NCBI RefSeq assembly: GCF_003399765.1
Contig: NZ_NFZV01000031.1
Location: 1-44,503 of the forward strand
DNA: 44,503 nucleotides
Direction: 5' to 3'
Source of the DNA: Alkalilimnicola ehrlichii
Lineage (GTDB): Bacteria > Pseudomonadota > Gammaproteobacteria > Nitrococcales > AK92
The position numbers were made by a program, and so were the translations under genes. This document shows, piece by piece, positions 1 through 14,256 of this stretch. Each line of letters starts with the position of its first letter. The first letter of the stretch is position 1. The notes under the pieces were generated by a model. That model saw nothing but the letters and a program-made list of their open reading frames with translations, made no database searches and was not told the origin of the DNA.

Positions 1-1614
<1,614 letters not shown>

Positions 1615-1682
1615 GTTTTTACCTCTTGGGCAGACCGCGGGTCGCCCGTCCGGCACGCCGTCGCGGGTTGGTGACAGCGCTT

Positions 1683-1705
1683 GTCCCGACTTTTTGGGTC
1701 GGGAC
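1683..1705. repeat. Inverted repeat upstream of aceE
   Basis: The arms GTCCCGAC and GTCGGGAC form a perfect 8-bp stem around a 7-base loop, about 70-90 bases upstream of the aceE start. There is no T-tract on either side, so it is not a clear terminator. It could be a leader hairpin or an operator. It does not match the PdhR box of enterobacteria. Confidence 0.4.
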
Positions 1706-1808
1706 GCCAAACGGTTGATTAACCGCGGGAAAGTGATGGTTCTTCATCAACGTTTACGGGGTGATTTCGCGTTCCTGACACTCTCCTCCTGTTGTTTTAC
1801 GACGCCGT

Positions 1809-1840
1809 GTTGCCGAGACGCTTAACAGCGCCTCGGCAAC
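1809..1840 (-). terminator. Terminator-like hairpin after pullulanase gene
   Basis: Read on the minus strand, 14 base pairs (one of them G:U) close on a four-base loop GTTA, starting about 20 bases after the pullulanase stop codon. The stem is strong but only a weak U-rich stretch follows, so termination may be partial or Rho-assisted. It separates the pullulanase gene from aceE on the same strand. Confidence 0.6.
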
Positions 1841-1860
1841 CGGTTCAGCACGCTTTTCGG

Positions 1861-4800
1861 TTAGTTGGCTGGATTCACTTCGCTATGCGAGACGAAGACG
1901 GCCGTGGTTCGCGGCGGTACGGCAAACGTGGCATTGGCGGCGTTAAACTGCGCATTACCAAGCTCCGGGTCGTCGCTCGCGACCTGAACGGGGTGTAGAG
2001 CGACAGTCTCGTCGCCCTCGTAGGCAGCCAGCGTTATCTCGCGATGCTCCGGCGAGAAGTTAAACAGCACGATAGCGCTGCCCCAATTCGCATCCACTTG
2101 AGGCAAGCCCGGCACGTTGTCCGAGAGCGTGAAGGCGATGAGCCCCGGTTGTTGTTCCGGCCCGGTGTTATGGAAGCTAAGCCGGCTTTTAACGTCCTCG
2201 GCCGTGCGCAGCCGGAATAGCTCGGAGCTTTGACGGACTTGGAGCATCTCCTGCAAGTGGGCATGGCTACGTTCGATGTGCCGCGTCTCCGGTGCCGTCA
2301 CCGCCCGTAACAGCGGCTCCATAACCTCCCAGTTCTCCGCGTTCTTTTCTGCCGGTGGCAGTCCGACCGCCCAATTGTTGGCGTTGGTAAAGGCCTCGGA
2401 GCCGCTCTGTCCGTAGGTGAAGTCGAGCCGGTTAAACCAGTCGCCCGAGTTGTAGCTGTCGCGATCGAGCGATTTCGAGCGCAACATGTCGACCCCGCCG
2501 TGGAAGAAGGGGATGCCTTGGCTCAAGGCGGTGACGCTGATGCCGAGGTTTTGCACCCGCACGCGCTCCTCCATCGGAGTGTCGATGGGCAGCTTGTAGA
2601 CGTTGTTGTCGAACAGCGTCTGGTTGTCGTGCTTGGATACGTAGGTGATGACATCGTCCGGCCGGGCGGCATAGCCGACCCCGTCGTGCGAGCCGGGTAG
2701 AACCTCGCCGGAGTACCGCAGGAAACTGTAAGCGGCCAGATTGGCGGCGATACCGACCCGCACGCGATCGACTTCGCCGTTCAGGCTGTTATCGTGATAG
2801 AGATCGTTGATAACGCCTTTGTTGTCGATCAGCGCTTCGTCTTCGTCGAACGGTGTGCCGCCCCGGGCCGCGTCTCGCAGTCGATCGTTGAAGGTGCCGA
2901 TACCGGTGCCGGCCATATTGAATTGCGTGGCATTGATGCCGCGTGCGTTGTTCTCCACTTCGCCAAAGTTCCAGCCTTCGCCGTAGATGTACAGGTCGGG
3001 ATCGATGGCCTGCACTCGCTCTTGTGCGGCGAGCACATGGGATTTCATGTGATGACCCATGAGGTCGAAACGGAAAGCGCCGATGCGATACTGTTCGGCC
3101 CAGGTTTCCATCGAGTCGAGCATGAGTTTTTCCATCATGCGGTGCTCGGTGGCCGTATTCGGGCAGCAGGTTGAGGTGTGCACCGCGCCGTCGTCGGTGA
3201 GTCGGTAGTAGTAGCCGGGCACCACGCGGTCGAGCACCGACTGCTCATGCCAGCCGCTGGCAAAGGTGTGGTTGTAGACGATGTCCTTAGTGACTCGCAG
3301 ACCTTGCTCCGCCAGTGCTTTAACCATTTGCCGGTATTCCCGAATGCGGGCGACGCCGTTGGGGTCGGTGGCGTAGCTGCCTTGAGGAACGGTGTAGTGC
3401 CAGGGATCGTAGCCCCAGTTGTAAGCATCGTCGTGGGCGATAGCGCTGATCTCGTCCTGCGGCACGAGCGATGCGGGGTCTTCGGCAACGGCAGCTTGCA
3501 GCTCCGAGTAGTCCGGGGCGGCCGGATCGATATCTGGAATCGAGCCGATATCGTAGGTCGGCAGTAGGTGTACGTGGGTCAGGCCCGCATCCCGTAGCCG
3601 TAGCAGATGCTGCATGGGGGCGGTATCGGTGTGGGTGAAGGCTAGGTATTTGCCCCGGTGTGTTGCGGGAGTGGAGGCGTCGAAGACGCTGAAGTCCCGG
3701 ACATGCAGCTCGTAGATGGCAATATCGACGGGATGCTCGATGGCGGGGAGCGAGACGCTGTCCCAGCCGTCCGGCTTGGTGGCCGGGTCGTTTAGATCGA
3801 CGATAAAGCTACGTTCGCTGTTGGCCGAGAGCCCTAGAGCGTAGGGATCGGTGACTTGTGTCGTTTTGATGCCGCCGCTGCTGCCACCGATATAAGCGGG
3901 TACGTAAAGCTCGATTTCGTACAGATAATAATGGTTGCCGTCGTGCCAGCTGGGGTCGCCGGCAACCTGCCAGATGCCGGAGGTGTCGTCGCGCGTCATC
4001 GTCTCGCGCGCGCTAGGCTCGTCGGCGTCGACGCGTCGAATACCAATAGCGCGACGTTTCGTGCCGTCGGTGCCCACAGGCGGAAGTCGAGGCCTTCGCT
4101 AAAGTCCAAACCGAGCCGGGCGTTCTGCGCGGCCTCGGCGTACAGATCGTCTAATACGCCGGGAATTTGCAGCGAGGTAGCATCGGCAAGCTCGCCGTCG
4201 CGATAGCGGGCGATGGCCACTTGACCGCGAAGCAGGTCGGGAACGCGGCCCAGATCGTCGCTGGCCAACGTGAGGACGGGGCGACCGTTAAGGTGGGGGA
4301 ATAAGGACGTGCTTTCTGCATGCCAGCGAGTACTCTCTGCTTGCAAAGGAAAGCGATCCGTATGCCCCGCTAGCCCGTCCTGGTTCAGCGTTAGCCCGCC
4401 GGTTTCGCTGTAGTAGAGAAAATAGTCTGAGGCGGAAACTTCTGCATCCTCTATCTCCTGTCCCCATACAACGGTGTCATGCAAAACCCATTGGGCACGC
4501 GCGAGGTTGAGGTTGCCGGTTTGGGGGGCGGTAATATCCGGTCGCGAGGTGTAAATCGTGCCGTCGTTCTGTAACTGATAGATCTCGCGACCGTGTTCGG
4601 CAATGCGTAAGACCAGGTCTTCTTCCCAGTTCTTTGGCCCGCCGTTCAGGTGAAGAATAAAGGCAATTTCTTCTGCGTCGGGCTTTATGGGGATGTCCCA
4701 GGCGACCCATTCGGTGCCGTCGTGCTCATAGCTATAGTCCCACCCGCTCTGCGGCGCGTTCCATGCCGGATCGGACCCGTAAGCGTGATCCTTCCAGACA

Positions 4801-4997
4801 TGCAGTCTCCAATCCGAATAGTTTTGATCGTCGCGGTGGTAGTGTATTCGCGCCGTATCGTCGGCCAGTTCGGGTAGATCCGTATCAGGGTCGGTCTGCG
4901 ATCCATTATTGCTGCTGCCCGAGCAGCCGGTTATAAGGCCTGCGACGGCAATGGCCGCCATTGTGTAACGTAGCTCTGATGACCGTATAAGCTTCAT
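1861..4997 (-). CDS. pulA: Pullulanase, lipoprotein, GH13 (frameshifted in this sequence)
   Basis: This is an outer-membrane or secreted debranching enzyme that hydrolyses alpha-1,6 links in pullulan, amylopectin and limit dextrins. The N-terminus has a lipoprotein signal ending in LITGC (Cys about residue 25). A CBM41-like domain (HYHRDDQNYSDWRLHVW) follows, then a CBM48-like segment (LWAPTARNVALLVF near residue 315) and the GH13 barrel. Catalytic signatures are DIVYNHT, FRFDLMGHH (nucleophile Asp about 645), YGEGWNFG (acid/base Glu about 674) and SKHDNQT. The reading frame breaks at 4016-4017; adding one G to the GG run (CC to CCC on the coding strand) restores a 1045-residue protein, so a sequencing deletion is likely. 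The gene diverges from the alpha-amylase gene, with HexR-type boxes between them. Confidence 0.93.
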
Positions 4998-5091
4998 CGC
5001 GCTTCCCTATATTGTTCGTTATTTCCGGTAGGTCTCCTCCTGGGCGCGCGGCTTGGGCGGTTCTCTCGCTTGCAAGCCGATTACCCCCTTT

Positions 5092-5121
5092 TAACTAAGC
5101 GCTGTTCTGCTTTGTAGTCAA
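5092..5121 (-). promoter_or_regulatory. Predicted pullulanase promoter
   Basis: On the minus strand, TTGACT (5121-5116) and TAGTTA (5097-5092) are separated by 18 bases, giving a reasonable sigma-70 promoter about 95 bases upstream of the pullulanase ATG. The -35 element lies inside the HexR-type palindrome at 5113-5127, which would allow repression by occlusion. Confidence 0.45.
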
Positions 5122-5127
5122 GCTACG
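5113..5127. promoter_or_regulatory. HexR-type operator, pullulanase side
   Basis: TGTAGTCAAGCTACG has the left half TGTAGT intact, a three-base centre and a right half with two mismatches to the symmetric ACTACA. It belongs to the same motif as the sites at 8085, 22882 and 23039. HexR of gammaproteobacteria is known to bind palindromes close to TGTAATwwwATTACA. The site overlaps the predicted pullulanase -35 element. Confidence 0.65.
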
Positions 5128-5149
5128 GAATGCGCTACATGATGTTTTT

Positions 5150-5164
5150 TGTAGCGGAACTACT
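5150..5164. promoter_or_regulatory. HexR-type operator, amylase side
   Basis: TGTAGCGGAACTACT has halves TGTAGC and ACTACT with one or two departures from perfect symmetry. It lies 37 bases (centre to centre) from the site at 5113 and about 105 bases upstream of the amylase start. A TATATT (5165-5170) directly follows, and a TTGACT (5173-5178) lies further down, so the exact amylase promoter is uncertain. Confidence 0.6.
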
Positions 5165-5268
5165 TATATTTGTTGACTCTCTTTCGAACTGGTCTAGCCT
5201 TTAAATTGGCGTCCGCCATTGGAGTTGGCGGGTTTTCGCCTTTAACTAAAAAGGAGGAGAGCGCATCA

Positions 5269-7106
5269 ATGCGTAGTAAAATTACATATGAAAAATCTTC
5301 ATTGGCAGAGGGGAGTATGGGTCGGCGGGTAGCCAGTTTGGCGCTGGGGGCGGTTGCGTCCGCTGCGTTGTTGGCTGGCTGCAATGGCCGTGCGGAGGCA
5401 GCGGCCCCGTTGAGCTCCGATCCGCGAACCGCTTATGTTCATCTGTTTGAGTGGAGTTGGTCCGATATCGCCGAGGAGTGCGAAAATTTTCTCGGGCCAA
5501 AAGGGTTTTCAGGTGTTCAGATATCGCCTCCGAGCGAGCATATAGCGCTGGATAATTGGTGGGCACGTTATCAGCCTGTGAGTTACCAACTGGTATCTCG
5601 CAGCGGCGACCGCGCGGCCTTCGCCGATATGGTGCAGCGATGCAATGCGGCGGGTGTCGAGATCTATGCCGATCTAGTGATCAATCATACCGCCGCCTAC
5701 GGCGACGGCGGTGTCGGTACGGCAGGAACGTCATGGAGTCGTAAGCATCATCCGATGTATGGCCCGCAGGACTATCACGATCCGTGCGTTATCCAAAATT
5801 ACGGCGATGCGCATGAGGTGCGCTACTGTCAGTTGTTGACGCTGCCCGACTTGCGTACCGGGTCCGATTACGTTCAGCAAACCATCGCGGACTATATTAA
5901 CGACATGGTCGGGCTGGGCGTTAGCGGGTTCCGTATCGATGCGGCCAAGCATATGCACCCGGACGATATTGCCGGCATCATGGGGCGCGTTGACGGCAAT
6001 CCGTACTTCTTTTCGGAAGTGATCGATCTGGGTAACGAGCCGATTAAGGCAAGTCATTATCTGCATCTCGGCGCTGTCGAGGAGTTCAAGTATAGCCGCG
6101 ACATCAGTAGTCGCTTCCGTTCGCGCGATTTAGCCGCTTTGCATAATTTCGGTAATCATGCCGACCTTATTCCGGGCGATCAAGCGGTTGTCTTTGTGGA
6201 TAATCACGATAATCAGCGCGGCCATGGTGCGGGTGGCGAAACCATCACCTATCACGACGGCGCTCTGTACGATCTTGCCAACGTGTTTATGCTGGCTTGG
6301 CCTTACGGTTACCCGCGCCTGATGTCCAGTTTTGCCTTCGATAAGGAAAACGAAACCGAAATGGGCCCCCGGGTAGTGCGGTGCACGGCGGGGACGGGCT
6401 TAACTGCTTCGGCTCCGATTGGGTGTGCGAGCATCGCTGGCGGCCGATTGCGAATATGGTTGGCTTCCGGGGAGCGGCCGGTTCGGCGCCGGTGCAAAAC
6501 TGGTGGGCCGGCGGTCGCGACCGAATCGCCTTCTCTCGCGGTGATCGCGGTTTCGTTGTCATTAACGCAAGCGGCGACGAGTTGAACGAGCGGTTGCAGA
6601 CGGGGATGGCGTCCGGCGTTTACTGCGACGTTATCGATTCCGAACCGGAAAACGGTTGTTCCGGCCAGCGGATAACCGTCGATAGTAGCGGCTATGCCGA
6701 CTTCTCGGTGCCGGCTGGCGGAGCTGCCGCTATTCATGTGAATGCCTTAGTGGATGGCGATGAGCCGGGGCCCGGCCCCGGTCCTGGCCCTGGCCCTGGT
6801 CCGGGCGATTATGCTTCGGTTAATGTTGTCTGCGAGAACGGTCACACCCAATGGGGGCAGTCCGTGTATGCGGTCGGTGCTTACGATGCCTTGGGGAGTT
6901 GGAGTCCGGCGCAGGCGGTGAAGCTCGATCCTCAGCAGTATCCGACTTGGAGCGGCCAAGTGGAGTTGCCTGTTGGGGAGTCCATCGAATGGAAGTGCCT
7001 GAAGCGTTCCGAGTCGGACCCGGAGCAAGGGGTTGAGTGGCAAAACGGTGCCAATAACCGTTTCTCGGTACCCGAGCAGGGCGGAGAGATGCGAGCTAGC
7101 TTCTAA
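5269..7106 (+). CDS. Alpha-amylase, lipoprotein, GH13 with C-terminal CBM20 (frameshifted)
   Basis: An endo-acting enzyme for starch, predicted at the cell surface. The start at 5269 is set by the AAGGAGG eight bases upstream; the frame is open further 5' but without a ribosome site. The signal ends in LLAGC, a lipobox. The GH13 residues are Asp224 (FRIDAAKHM), Glu250 (FFSEVID) and Asp314 (VDNHDNQRGHG), a layout like that of animal-type amylases. A proline-glycine linker (6765-6806) leads into a CBM20-like starch-binding domain (VVCENGHTQWGQSVYAVG onward). The frame breaks in the C-run 6366-6370; one more C gives MGPPGSAVHGG and a 612-residue protein. A strong terminator follows. It diverges from the pullulanase gene. 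Confidence 0.93.
6765..6806 (+). repeat. Proline-glycine codon repeat (linker)
   Basis: Seven tandem CCN-GGN codon pairs encode a (Pro-Gly)7 linker joining the amylase catalytic region to its starch-binding domain. Synonymous third-base variation shows the repeat is not a recent slippage product. Confidence 0.85.
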
Positions 7107-7124
7107 CCGTTATTGACGATGGAA

Positions 7125-7160
7125 GCCTGCACGACCGCTTGGGTCGTGCAGGCTTTTCTT
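7125..7160 (+). terminator. Intrinsic terminator after alpha-amylase
   Basis: A perfect 12-bp stem (GCCTGCACGACC with its complement) closes on a five-base loop and is followed by TTTTCTT. It starts 19 bases after the amylase stop. It abuts the stop codon of the convergent mutarotase gene at 7159, so it may serve both directions, more weakly on the minus strand. Confidence 0.9.
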
Positions 7161-7998
7161 ATTCTATATCTTGCGAAAGCGTCATGCCGAGCGTGTGCGT
7201 GCCGTGGGGCGGGACGGTCCTGCTATCTTCGGCGGCATTGGCTGTTTCGACGCAAAGCATGTGCTGCGCCATCTCGGCACTCATGTCCTTAAGCGCATCG
7301 GCTTCGTCCCCAGGGTTCCAAACGACGGTGCTGCCGCTGCCTTCGCTTTCTAGCCGTAGGCGGCGGGAGCCGTCGTCGATGACAACTCGGGATGGCGGTT
7401 GCAGGTATATGCGGTCGATGGGGGCGGGAGGAATGCGCGGTCCGCGTTGTATATTCGGTTGCATGTTGTGCCGCTTATCCAGGTAGCGGCAACCGGCAAG
7501 CGCCGCTATGTCGACGCTATCCGATTGTGCCACCTTTAGATAAGTGTGGAAGGCTTGGCTGATGCGAATCGGTTGTTTGCTACGATTGGCGGTGGTTAAG
7601 TGTAGGTGCAACTTTTCATCGAGCGTAATCGAGAGGGTGGCGGCGCAGTCAGGTATGGCGTAAGGGCCGCCTGCTTGCTCGAGCTTTAGTTGCAGAAAGG
7701 TTCGGGTGCTGGATGTTTCGGTTGTTGCCACTTGCCAGAGAGCGGTTCGAGCATAGCCGTGGTTGGGTGCACCGGGTTGATCGGGGTGGGCGCCAAACCA
7801 GGGCCAGCACAGGGGAATGCCGCCGCGGATGGCGCGTCCGAGTTCATAATCGGCGTTCGGGCTGAGCCAGAGGAGTTCCTCTCCTTTGAGCTGGCAGGCG
7901 AGCACCTGGGCGCCTTGCAGGCAGACGGTAGCGGTGGCCTGCGGCGCGCTCATGCGGATGAGCGGAAGCCCTCCCGCTCCGCGGTCGAACTCTATCAT
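7159..7998 (-). CDS. D-hexose-6-phosphate mutarotase, aldose 1-epimerase family (YeaD-like)
   Basis: A 279-residue cytosolic protein without signal peptide. It carries the YeaD-type signatures GGIPLCWPWFGAHP (about residues 59-72) and HGYARTALW (about 79-87), which in the family surround the sugar-phosphate site. The reaction is interconversion of alpha and beta anomers of glucose 6-phosphate. That suits its setting: Zwf, encoded nearby, uses the beta anomer, whereas alpha-glucosidase and glucokinase deliver mixed anomers. It is convergent with the amylase gene and divergent from the maltoporin operon across a HexR-type site at 8085, so it is probably co-controlled with sugar uptake. Another aldose-epimerase activity cannot be excluded. 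Confidence 0.87.
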   Translation of the reverse strand: MIEFDRGAGGLPLIRMSAPQATATVCLQGAQVLACQLKGEELLWLSPNADYELGRAIRGGIPLCWPWFGAHPDQPGAPNHGYARTALWQVATTETSSTRTFLQLKLEQAGGPYAIPDCAATLSITLDEKLHLHLTTANRSKQPIRISQAFHTYLKVAQSDSVDIAALAGCRYLDKRHNMQPNIQRGPRIPPAPIDRIYLQPPSRVVIDDGSRRLRLESEGSGSTVVWNPGDEADALKDMSAEMAQHMLCVETANAAEDSRTVPPHGTHTLGMTLSQDIE

Positions 7999-8068
7999 TG
8001 CGACTCCTCTGCTTGATGTTCTCTGGGCCTATTTTCCATCTTCCGGTCTACTGAATCTAATGTGGGGT

Positions 8069-8096
8069 TTTACTTTTCAAGTTTTGTAGTTATGCT
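8069..8096 (+). promoter_or_regulatory. Predicted promoter of the maltoporin operon
   Basis: TTTACT (8069-8074) and TATGCT (8091-8096) are separated by 16 bases. The -10 lies inside the HexR-type palindrome 8085-8099, so bound HexR would block RNA polymerase. The leader to the maltoporin ATG is about 150 bases. Confidence 0.4.
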
Positions 8097-8099
8097 ACA
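8085..8099. promoter_or_regulatory. HexR-type operator between mutarotase and maltoporin genes
   Basis: TGTAGTTATGCTACA is an almost perfect palindrome with one asymmetric position, and it is the complement of the zwf-side site (TAGCATAACTACA shared over 13 bases). It fits the HexR motif with G/C in place of A/T at the sixth outer pair. Position: about 87 bases upstream of the mutarotase start and 153 bases upstream of the maltoporin start. Confidence 0.8.
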
Positions 8100-8134
8100 C
8101 TTGCTTTCAGTGAGTGCTTGGGTTCGTCCCATAG

Positions 8135-9447
<1,313 letters not shown>

Positions 9448-9459
9448 TGCCTACTTCTT

Positions 9460-9477
9460 GCCGCCCTCCGGGGCGGC
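9460..9477 (+). terminator. Short hairpin after maltoporin gene
   Basis: GCCGCCC and GGGCGGC form a 7-bp stem with loop TCCG, 13 bases after the maltoporin stop, without a T-tract. A second imperfect hairpin (CGGTGTTTCC with GGGAAAACCG) lies at about 9490-9513. They more likely lower downstream expression or protect lamB mRNA than fully terminate, since the next gene lies about 200 bases on in the same direction. Confidence 0.4.
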
Positions 9478-9680
9478 CAACGAACCTGCGGTGTTTCCTT
9501 AAGGGAAAACCGAACAGCAGCCTTGCCTGGGAGTCCGCTATTCCGGCGCTCCAACCCATGGCATACGGCGCTTGGGCGCTGCGCACGGCGCGACTGGGTG
9601 AGGATGCTGTTCAGTTTTTCTGAAGACAAAGAACAAAAGCCCGTTGAGGCGATGAGGCGGTTTTCTTAGGAGGTGTGCGA

Positions 9681-11357
9681 ATGGCTCGGGACGACATGGA
9701 TTGGTGGCGAGGCGCGGTAGTTTATCAGGTTTACCCGCGTAGCTTTCTCGATACGACCGGTAACGGTACCGGAGATCTTAAGGGTATTACCCAGAAGCTC
9801 GATTACATCGCTTCGCTAGGCGTCGACGTTGTTTGGCTGTCTCCGTTCTTTAAATCTCCCATGAAGGATTTCGGTTACGACGTGTCCGATTACCGGGACG
9901 TCGATCCGCTCTTCGGGAGCCTTGCGGATTTCGATGAGTTAGTAGCCAAAGCTCATGGTTTGGGCATGAGGGTTCTCATCGATAAAGTCATCAGCCACAC
10001 CTCGGATCAACATCCCTGGTTTCAGGAAAGCCGCGAGGATAGAACCAATCCGAAGGCGGATTGGTATGTCTGGGCCGATCCGAAGCCCGACGGCACGCCT
10101 CCCAATAACTGGTTGTCGATTTTTGGCGGCCCCGCCTGGGAGTGGGACACTCGCCGGCGCCAGTATTATTTGCATAACTTCCTCGCCAGCCAGCCGGATC
10201 TGAATTTCCATAACCCCGAGGTGCAGGACCACATTCTGGGCGAACTGGAGTTTTGGCTGGCGCGGGGCGTCGATGCTTTCCGGCTTGATGCGTGCAACTA
10301 CTACTTCCACGACCGCGAGCTGCGCGATAATCCGCCTGCCCCTGCGGATTCCTTTAACACCGCGGCCCCGCCCGATAACCCGTACGTTTTTCAGTCCCAT
10401 CGGTACTGCAAGTCGCAGCCCGAGAACCTTGAATTTCTACGCCGGCTGCGGGCGCTGATGGAGCGTTACCCCGGCACGTTCACGATGGGCGAAGTCGGCG
10501 ACGACAACTCCTTGGACGTTATGGCCGCCTATACCTCTGGCGGCGACAAGCTGCAGATGGCATATTCTTTTGACTTGCTGACGGAGCAAGGCTCGGCGTC
10601 CTACATTCGCAGCACCGTGGAGCGGCTTGAGTCCCGTATCGGCGACGGCTGGCCGTGTTGGTCGATGGGAAATCATGACGTGGCTCGCGTGGTGACGCGG
10701 TGGGGAGGGGAGAACCCTCACCCGCGGATGGCTAGCGTCTTTGCGGCGATGTTGCTGTCGCTGCGCGGTAGCGCTTGCCTGTACCAAGGCGACGAGCTGG
10801 GTTTGACCGAAGCGGAGATCCCCTTCGAGCAATTGCAGGATCCTTACGGCATTCGCTTCTGGCCGCGCTGGAAAGGGCGCGACGGGTGTCGCACGCCGAT
10901 GCCGTGGCAGCATGACTTGCCGCAGGCGGGCTTTACTACCGGAACGCCTTGGTTGCCGATTCCCGAGGAGCATCGGGCAATGGCGGTCGATGTACAGGAA
11001 AAAGACCCCGATTCCGTTTTAGCCAGCTACCGGCAGTTTCTCCAGTGGCGGCGGCAGCAGCCCGCCTTATGCGTCGGCGATATTGTGTTTTTCGACGCTC
11101 CGGAAAACGTCTTGTTGTTTAAGCGTAGTGCGCCGGAGCAGCAGATTTTGGTGGCTATCAACCTCAGCGGACAAACGGTAGACATGCCGCTGAACGTGGA
11201 AGAAGTGGACGTGTTGAGCGGGCACGGTTTTGGCGGGCACTTAGAGCAGGGGCGGTTAGTGCTGCCTGCCTGGGATGCTTGGTACGGCGATGTATCTCGC
11301 GCGGAATCGGTCCTCCTCGATACCGAAGGTGCGACAGGCCCGACAGCGGTAGAGTGA
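9681..11357 (+). CDS. Alpha-glucosidase, GH13 subfamily 23 type
   Basis: A cytosolic exo-enzyme of 558 residues without signal peptide, hydrolysing maltose and short maltodextrins to glucose. ATG 9681 has AGGAGG at ideal spacing; an in-frame GTG at 9675 sits on top of that site and is rejected. Catalytic residues are Asp203 (DAFRLDACNYYFHD), Glu271 (TMGEVGDDN) and Asp333 (MGNHDVAR), almost exactly the numbering of the characterised Halomonas H11 alpha-glucosidase, and WWRGAVVYQVYPRSFLD at the start is shared with it. It lies between the porin and transporter genes. As no malQ or malP is seen in the window, imported maltodextrin is probably cut to free glucose and passed to glucokinase. Confidence 0.93.
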   Translation: MARDDMDWWRGAVVYQVYPRSFLDTTGNGTGDLKGITQKLDYIASLGVDVVWLSPFFKSPMKDFGYDVSDYRDVDPLFGSLADFDELVAKAHGLGMRVLIDKVISHTSDQHPWFQESREDRTNPKADWYVWADPKPDGTPPNNWLSIFGGPAWEWDTRRRQYYLHNFLASQPDLNFHNPEVQDHILGELEFWLARGVDAFRLDACNYYFHDRELRDNPPAPADSFNTAAPPDNPYVFQSHRYCKSQPENLEFLRRLRALMERYPGTFTMGEVGDDNSLDVMAAYTSGGDKLQMAYSFDLLTEQGSASYIRSTVERLESRIGDGWPCWSMGNHDVARVVTRWGGENPHPRMASVFAAMLLSLRGSACLYQGDELGLTEAEIPFEQLQDPYGIRFWPRWKGRDGCRTPMPWQHDLPQAGFTTGTPWLPIPEEHRAMAVDVQEKDPDSVLASYRQFLQWRRQQPALCVGDIVFFDAPENVLLFKRSAPEQQILVAINLSGQTVDMPLNVEEVDVLSGHGFGGHLEQGRLVLPAWDAWYGDVSRAESVLLDTEGATGPTAVE

Positions 11358-11478
11358 TGACGTTGCTAAGGTTCGTTGGAGTCCTTTTCAGCCTGCCGTC
11401 AGGCAAGCGGTTCGCGGCGAATGGTTGATATAAATAGCGAAGGATCCGCTGGCACAAAGCGGAGAACGGGAGCCGGTC

Positions 11479-12614
<1,136 letters not shown>

Positions 12615-12863
12615 GAGGAGGTGCGCGAGCCAAAGGAAGCGGATAGGGGATATGCAGTCACAGCTGCAAATGCGCAACGCGTTGAAATGGCTGAGTAAAG
12701 CTTGCGAGCAACGCACGTTAGCAGCTGCGACATAAGGAACAATACGGCATCTGGCCGGGAGATGCGCGGCGACGGCGGTCAATAACGACGTTGAAGCCGT
12801 TTCGTAGCGGACCGCTAGACGCTTATTAGAGACGACAGAGCCCTGCGAGGGAGGAGGAAGAGA

Positions 12864-14062
12864 ATGAAAAAACGCTCACTCAGATTAAACGTGCCGCCGC
12901 GGCGACCGCCATTAGTGCGGCGATTGCAATGTCCGGTAGCGCATTCGCACAGGACGATCAGCTGCGTGTATGGATCGGTGGCGACAAAGGGTATAGCGGC
13001 CTGCAAAAGGTCGGCGATTGGTTTACGGAAGAGACGGGTATTCGCGTCATCGTCGAATATCCGGAAGACGCAACCTCTCGCTTCGAACAGGCGGCCGCCG
13101 CGGGCGGCGGTCCGGATATCTGGATCTGGGCGCACGATCGTGCCGGCGACTGGGCACAGGCAGGGCTTTTGCGGCCGGTTAACCCAAGCGCCAGCGTGCG
13201 CGAGGGCATTAACGACACCGGTTGGGAGGCCTTCACGATCGGCGGGCGTACCTGGGGCTACCCCATCGCCTTCGAAGCCATCGGCTTGATTTACAACCGC
13301 GATCTTGTCCCCGAGGCGCCGGCGACGTTCGAAGAAATTTTCGAAATCGACCAAGCGCTGCAAGAGGACGGCAAAAACGCCATCCTGTGGGACTATAACA
13401 ATACCTACTTCACTTGGCCGCTGCTGGCCGCCGCCGGCGGTTACGCTTTTGCGCAGGACGAAAACGGCGATTACATCGCGAACGACACCGGCGTTAACAA
13501 TGACGGCGCCTTGGCCGGAGCAAATATGCTCGTGCGGCTGATCGAAGAAGGCGTCATGCCACGCGGCGCGACCTACTCCGATATGGAGCGGCGGGTCAAC
13601 AACGGCGAAGTCGCGATGATGATCAACGGCCCCTGGGCTTGGGACAATCTCCGCCGGAGCGGGATCGATTTCGGCGTCGCGCCGATTCCTTCCATTAACG
13701 GCGAGCCGGGTAGCCCCTTCGTCGGCGTGCTGGGCGCTATGATTAATCGCAACAGCGCCAATAGCGATTTGGCCGTTGAGTTCATCGAGAACTACATCCT
13801 CGACGTCCGCGGTTTGAAGATGATCGACGACGACGTGCCGCTTGGGGTTCCGGCTAACCAAGCGTTCTACGAGGAAATCGCCGCAGATCCTCGTATTCGG
13901 GCTACCATGGCTAACGTTGAGGCCGGTCACCCGATGCCGAGCAATGCGGAAATGGGGCGTTTCTGGTCGGCTATGGAGTCGGCGCTACAGAACATGACCT
14001 CCGGTCGTCAGAGTGTGGAAGAAGCGCTTAACGACGCGGCCGCCCGCATTAAATCTCGCTAG
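12864..14062 (+). CDS. malE: Maltose/maltodextrin-binding periplasmic protein (frameshifted in signal peptide)
   Basis: The periplasmic receptor for the MalFGK importer. A strong ribosome site (GGAGGAGGAAG) precedes ATG 12864. The frame breaks in the A-run 12867-12872; a seventh A gives MKKTLTQIKRAAAATAISAA, a textbook signal peptide cleaved after SAFA, and a 399-residue product. An in-frame ATG at 12929 exists but would cut off the signal sequence. The mature part shows RVWIGGDKGYSGL, GGPDIWIWAHDRAGDWAQAG, GYPIAFEAIGLIYNRDL and MINGPWAWDNL, all close to MalE. It sits between malK and malF; a hairpin follows, as is common after highly expressed binding-protein genes. Confidence 0.93.
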
Positions 14063-14092
14063 GTCATAGGGCGACGGGCCGCTGTTGATGGC

Positions 14093-14120
14093 GGCGGGAA
14101 GGAGCAAAAGCCTTCCTGCC
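14093..14120 (+). terminator. Hairpin between malE and malF
   Basis: GGCGGGAAGG pairs with CCTTCCTGCC (one G:U) around an eight-base loop, 30 bases after the malE stop. There is no T-tract. By analogy with enteric malE-malF, it is likely an mRNA-stabilising or partial-termination element that keeps binding protein in excess over permease. Confidence 0.55.
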
Positions 14121-14256
14121 GTCCGGCCCAGCCTTCGGCCGCCTTTCCGGACACGCCCCGGCTATGGATGGATGGGTGGATGTGGTCAGGCTTGGATGGC
14201 ACCGAGGCGGCTTGTTACGGCGAGCGGCTTTCGGTGAATAGAGCTGAAGTAACATT

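Noticed and set aside
12815-13930. Long minus-strand frame (371 codons) antisense to malE
   Set aside because: It results from the codon bias of the GC-rich malE gene; its translation resembles no family and it has no promoter context.
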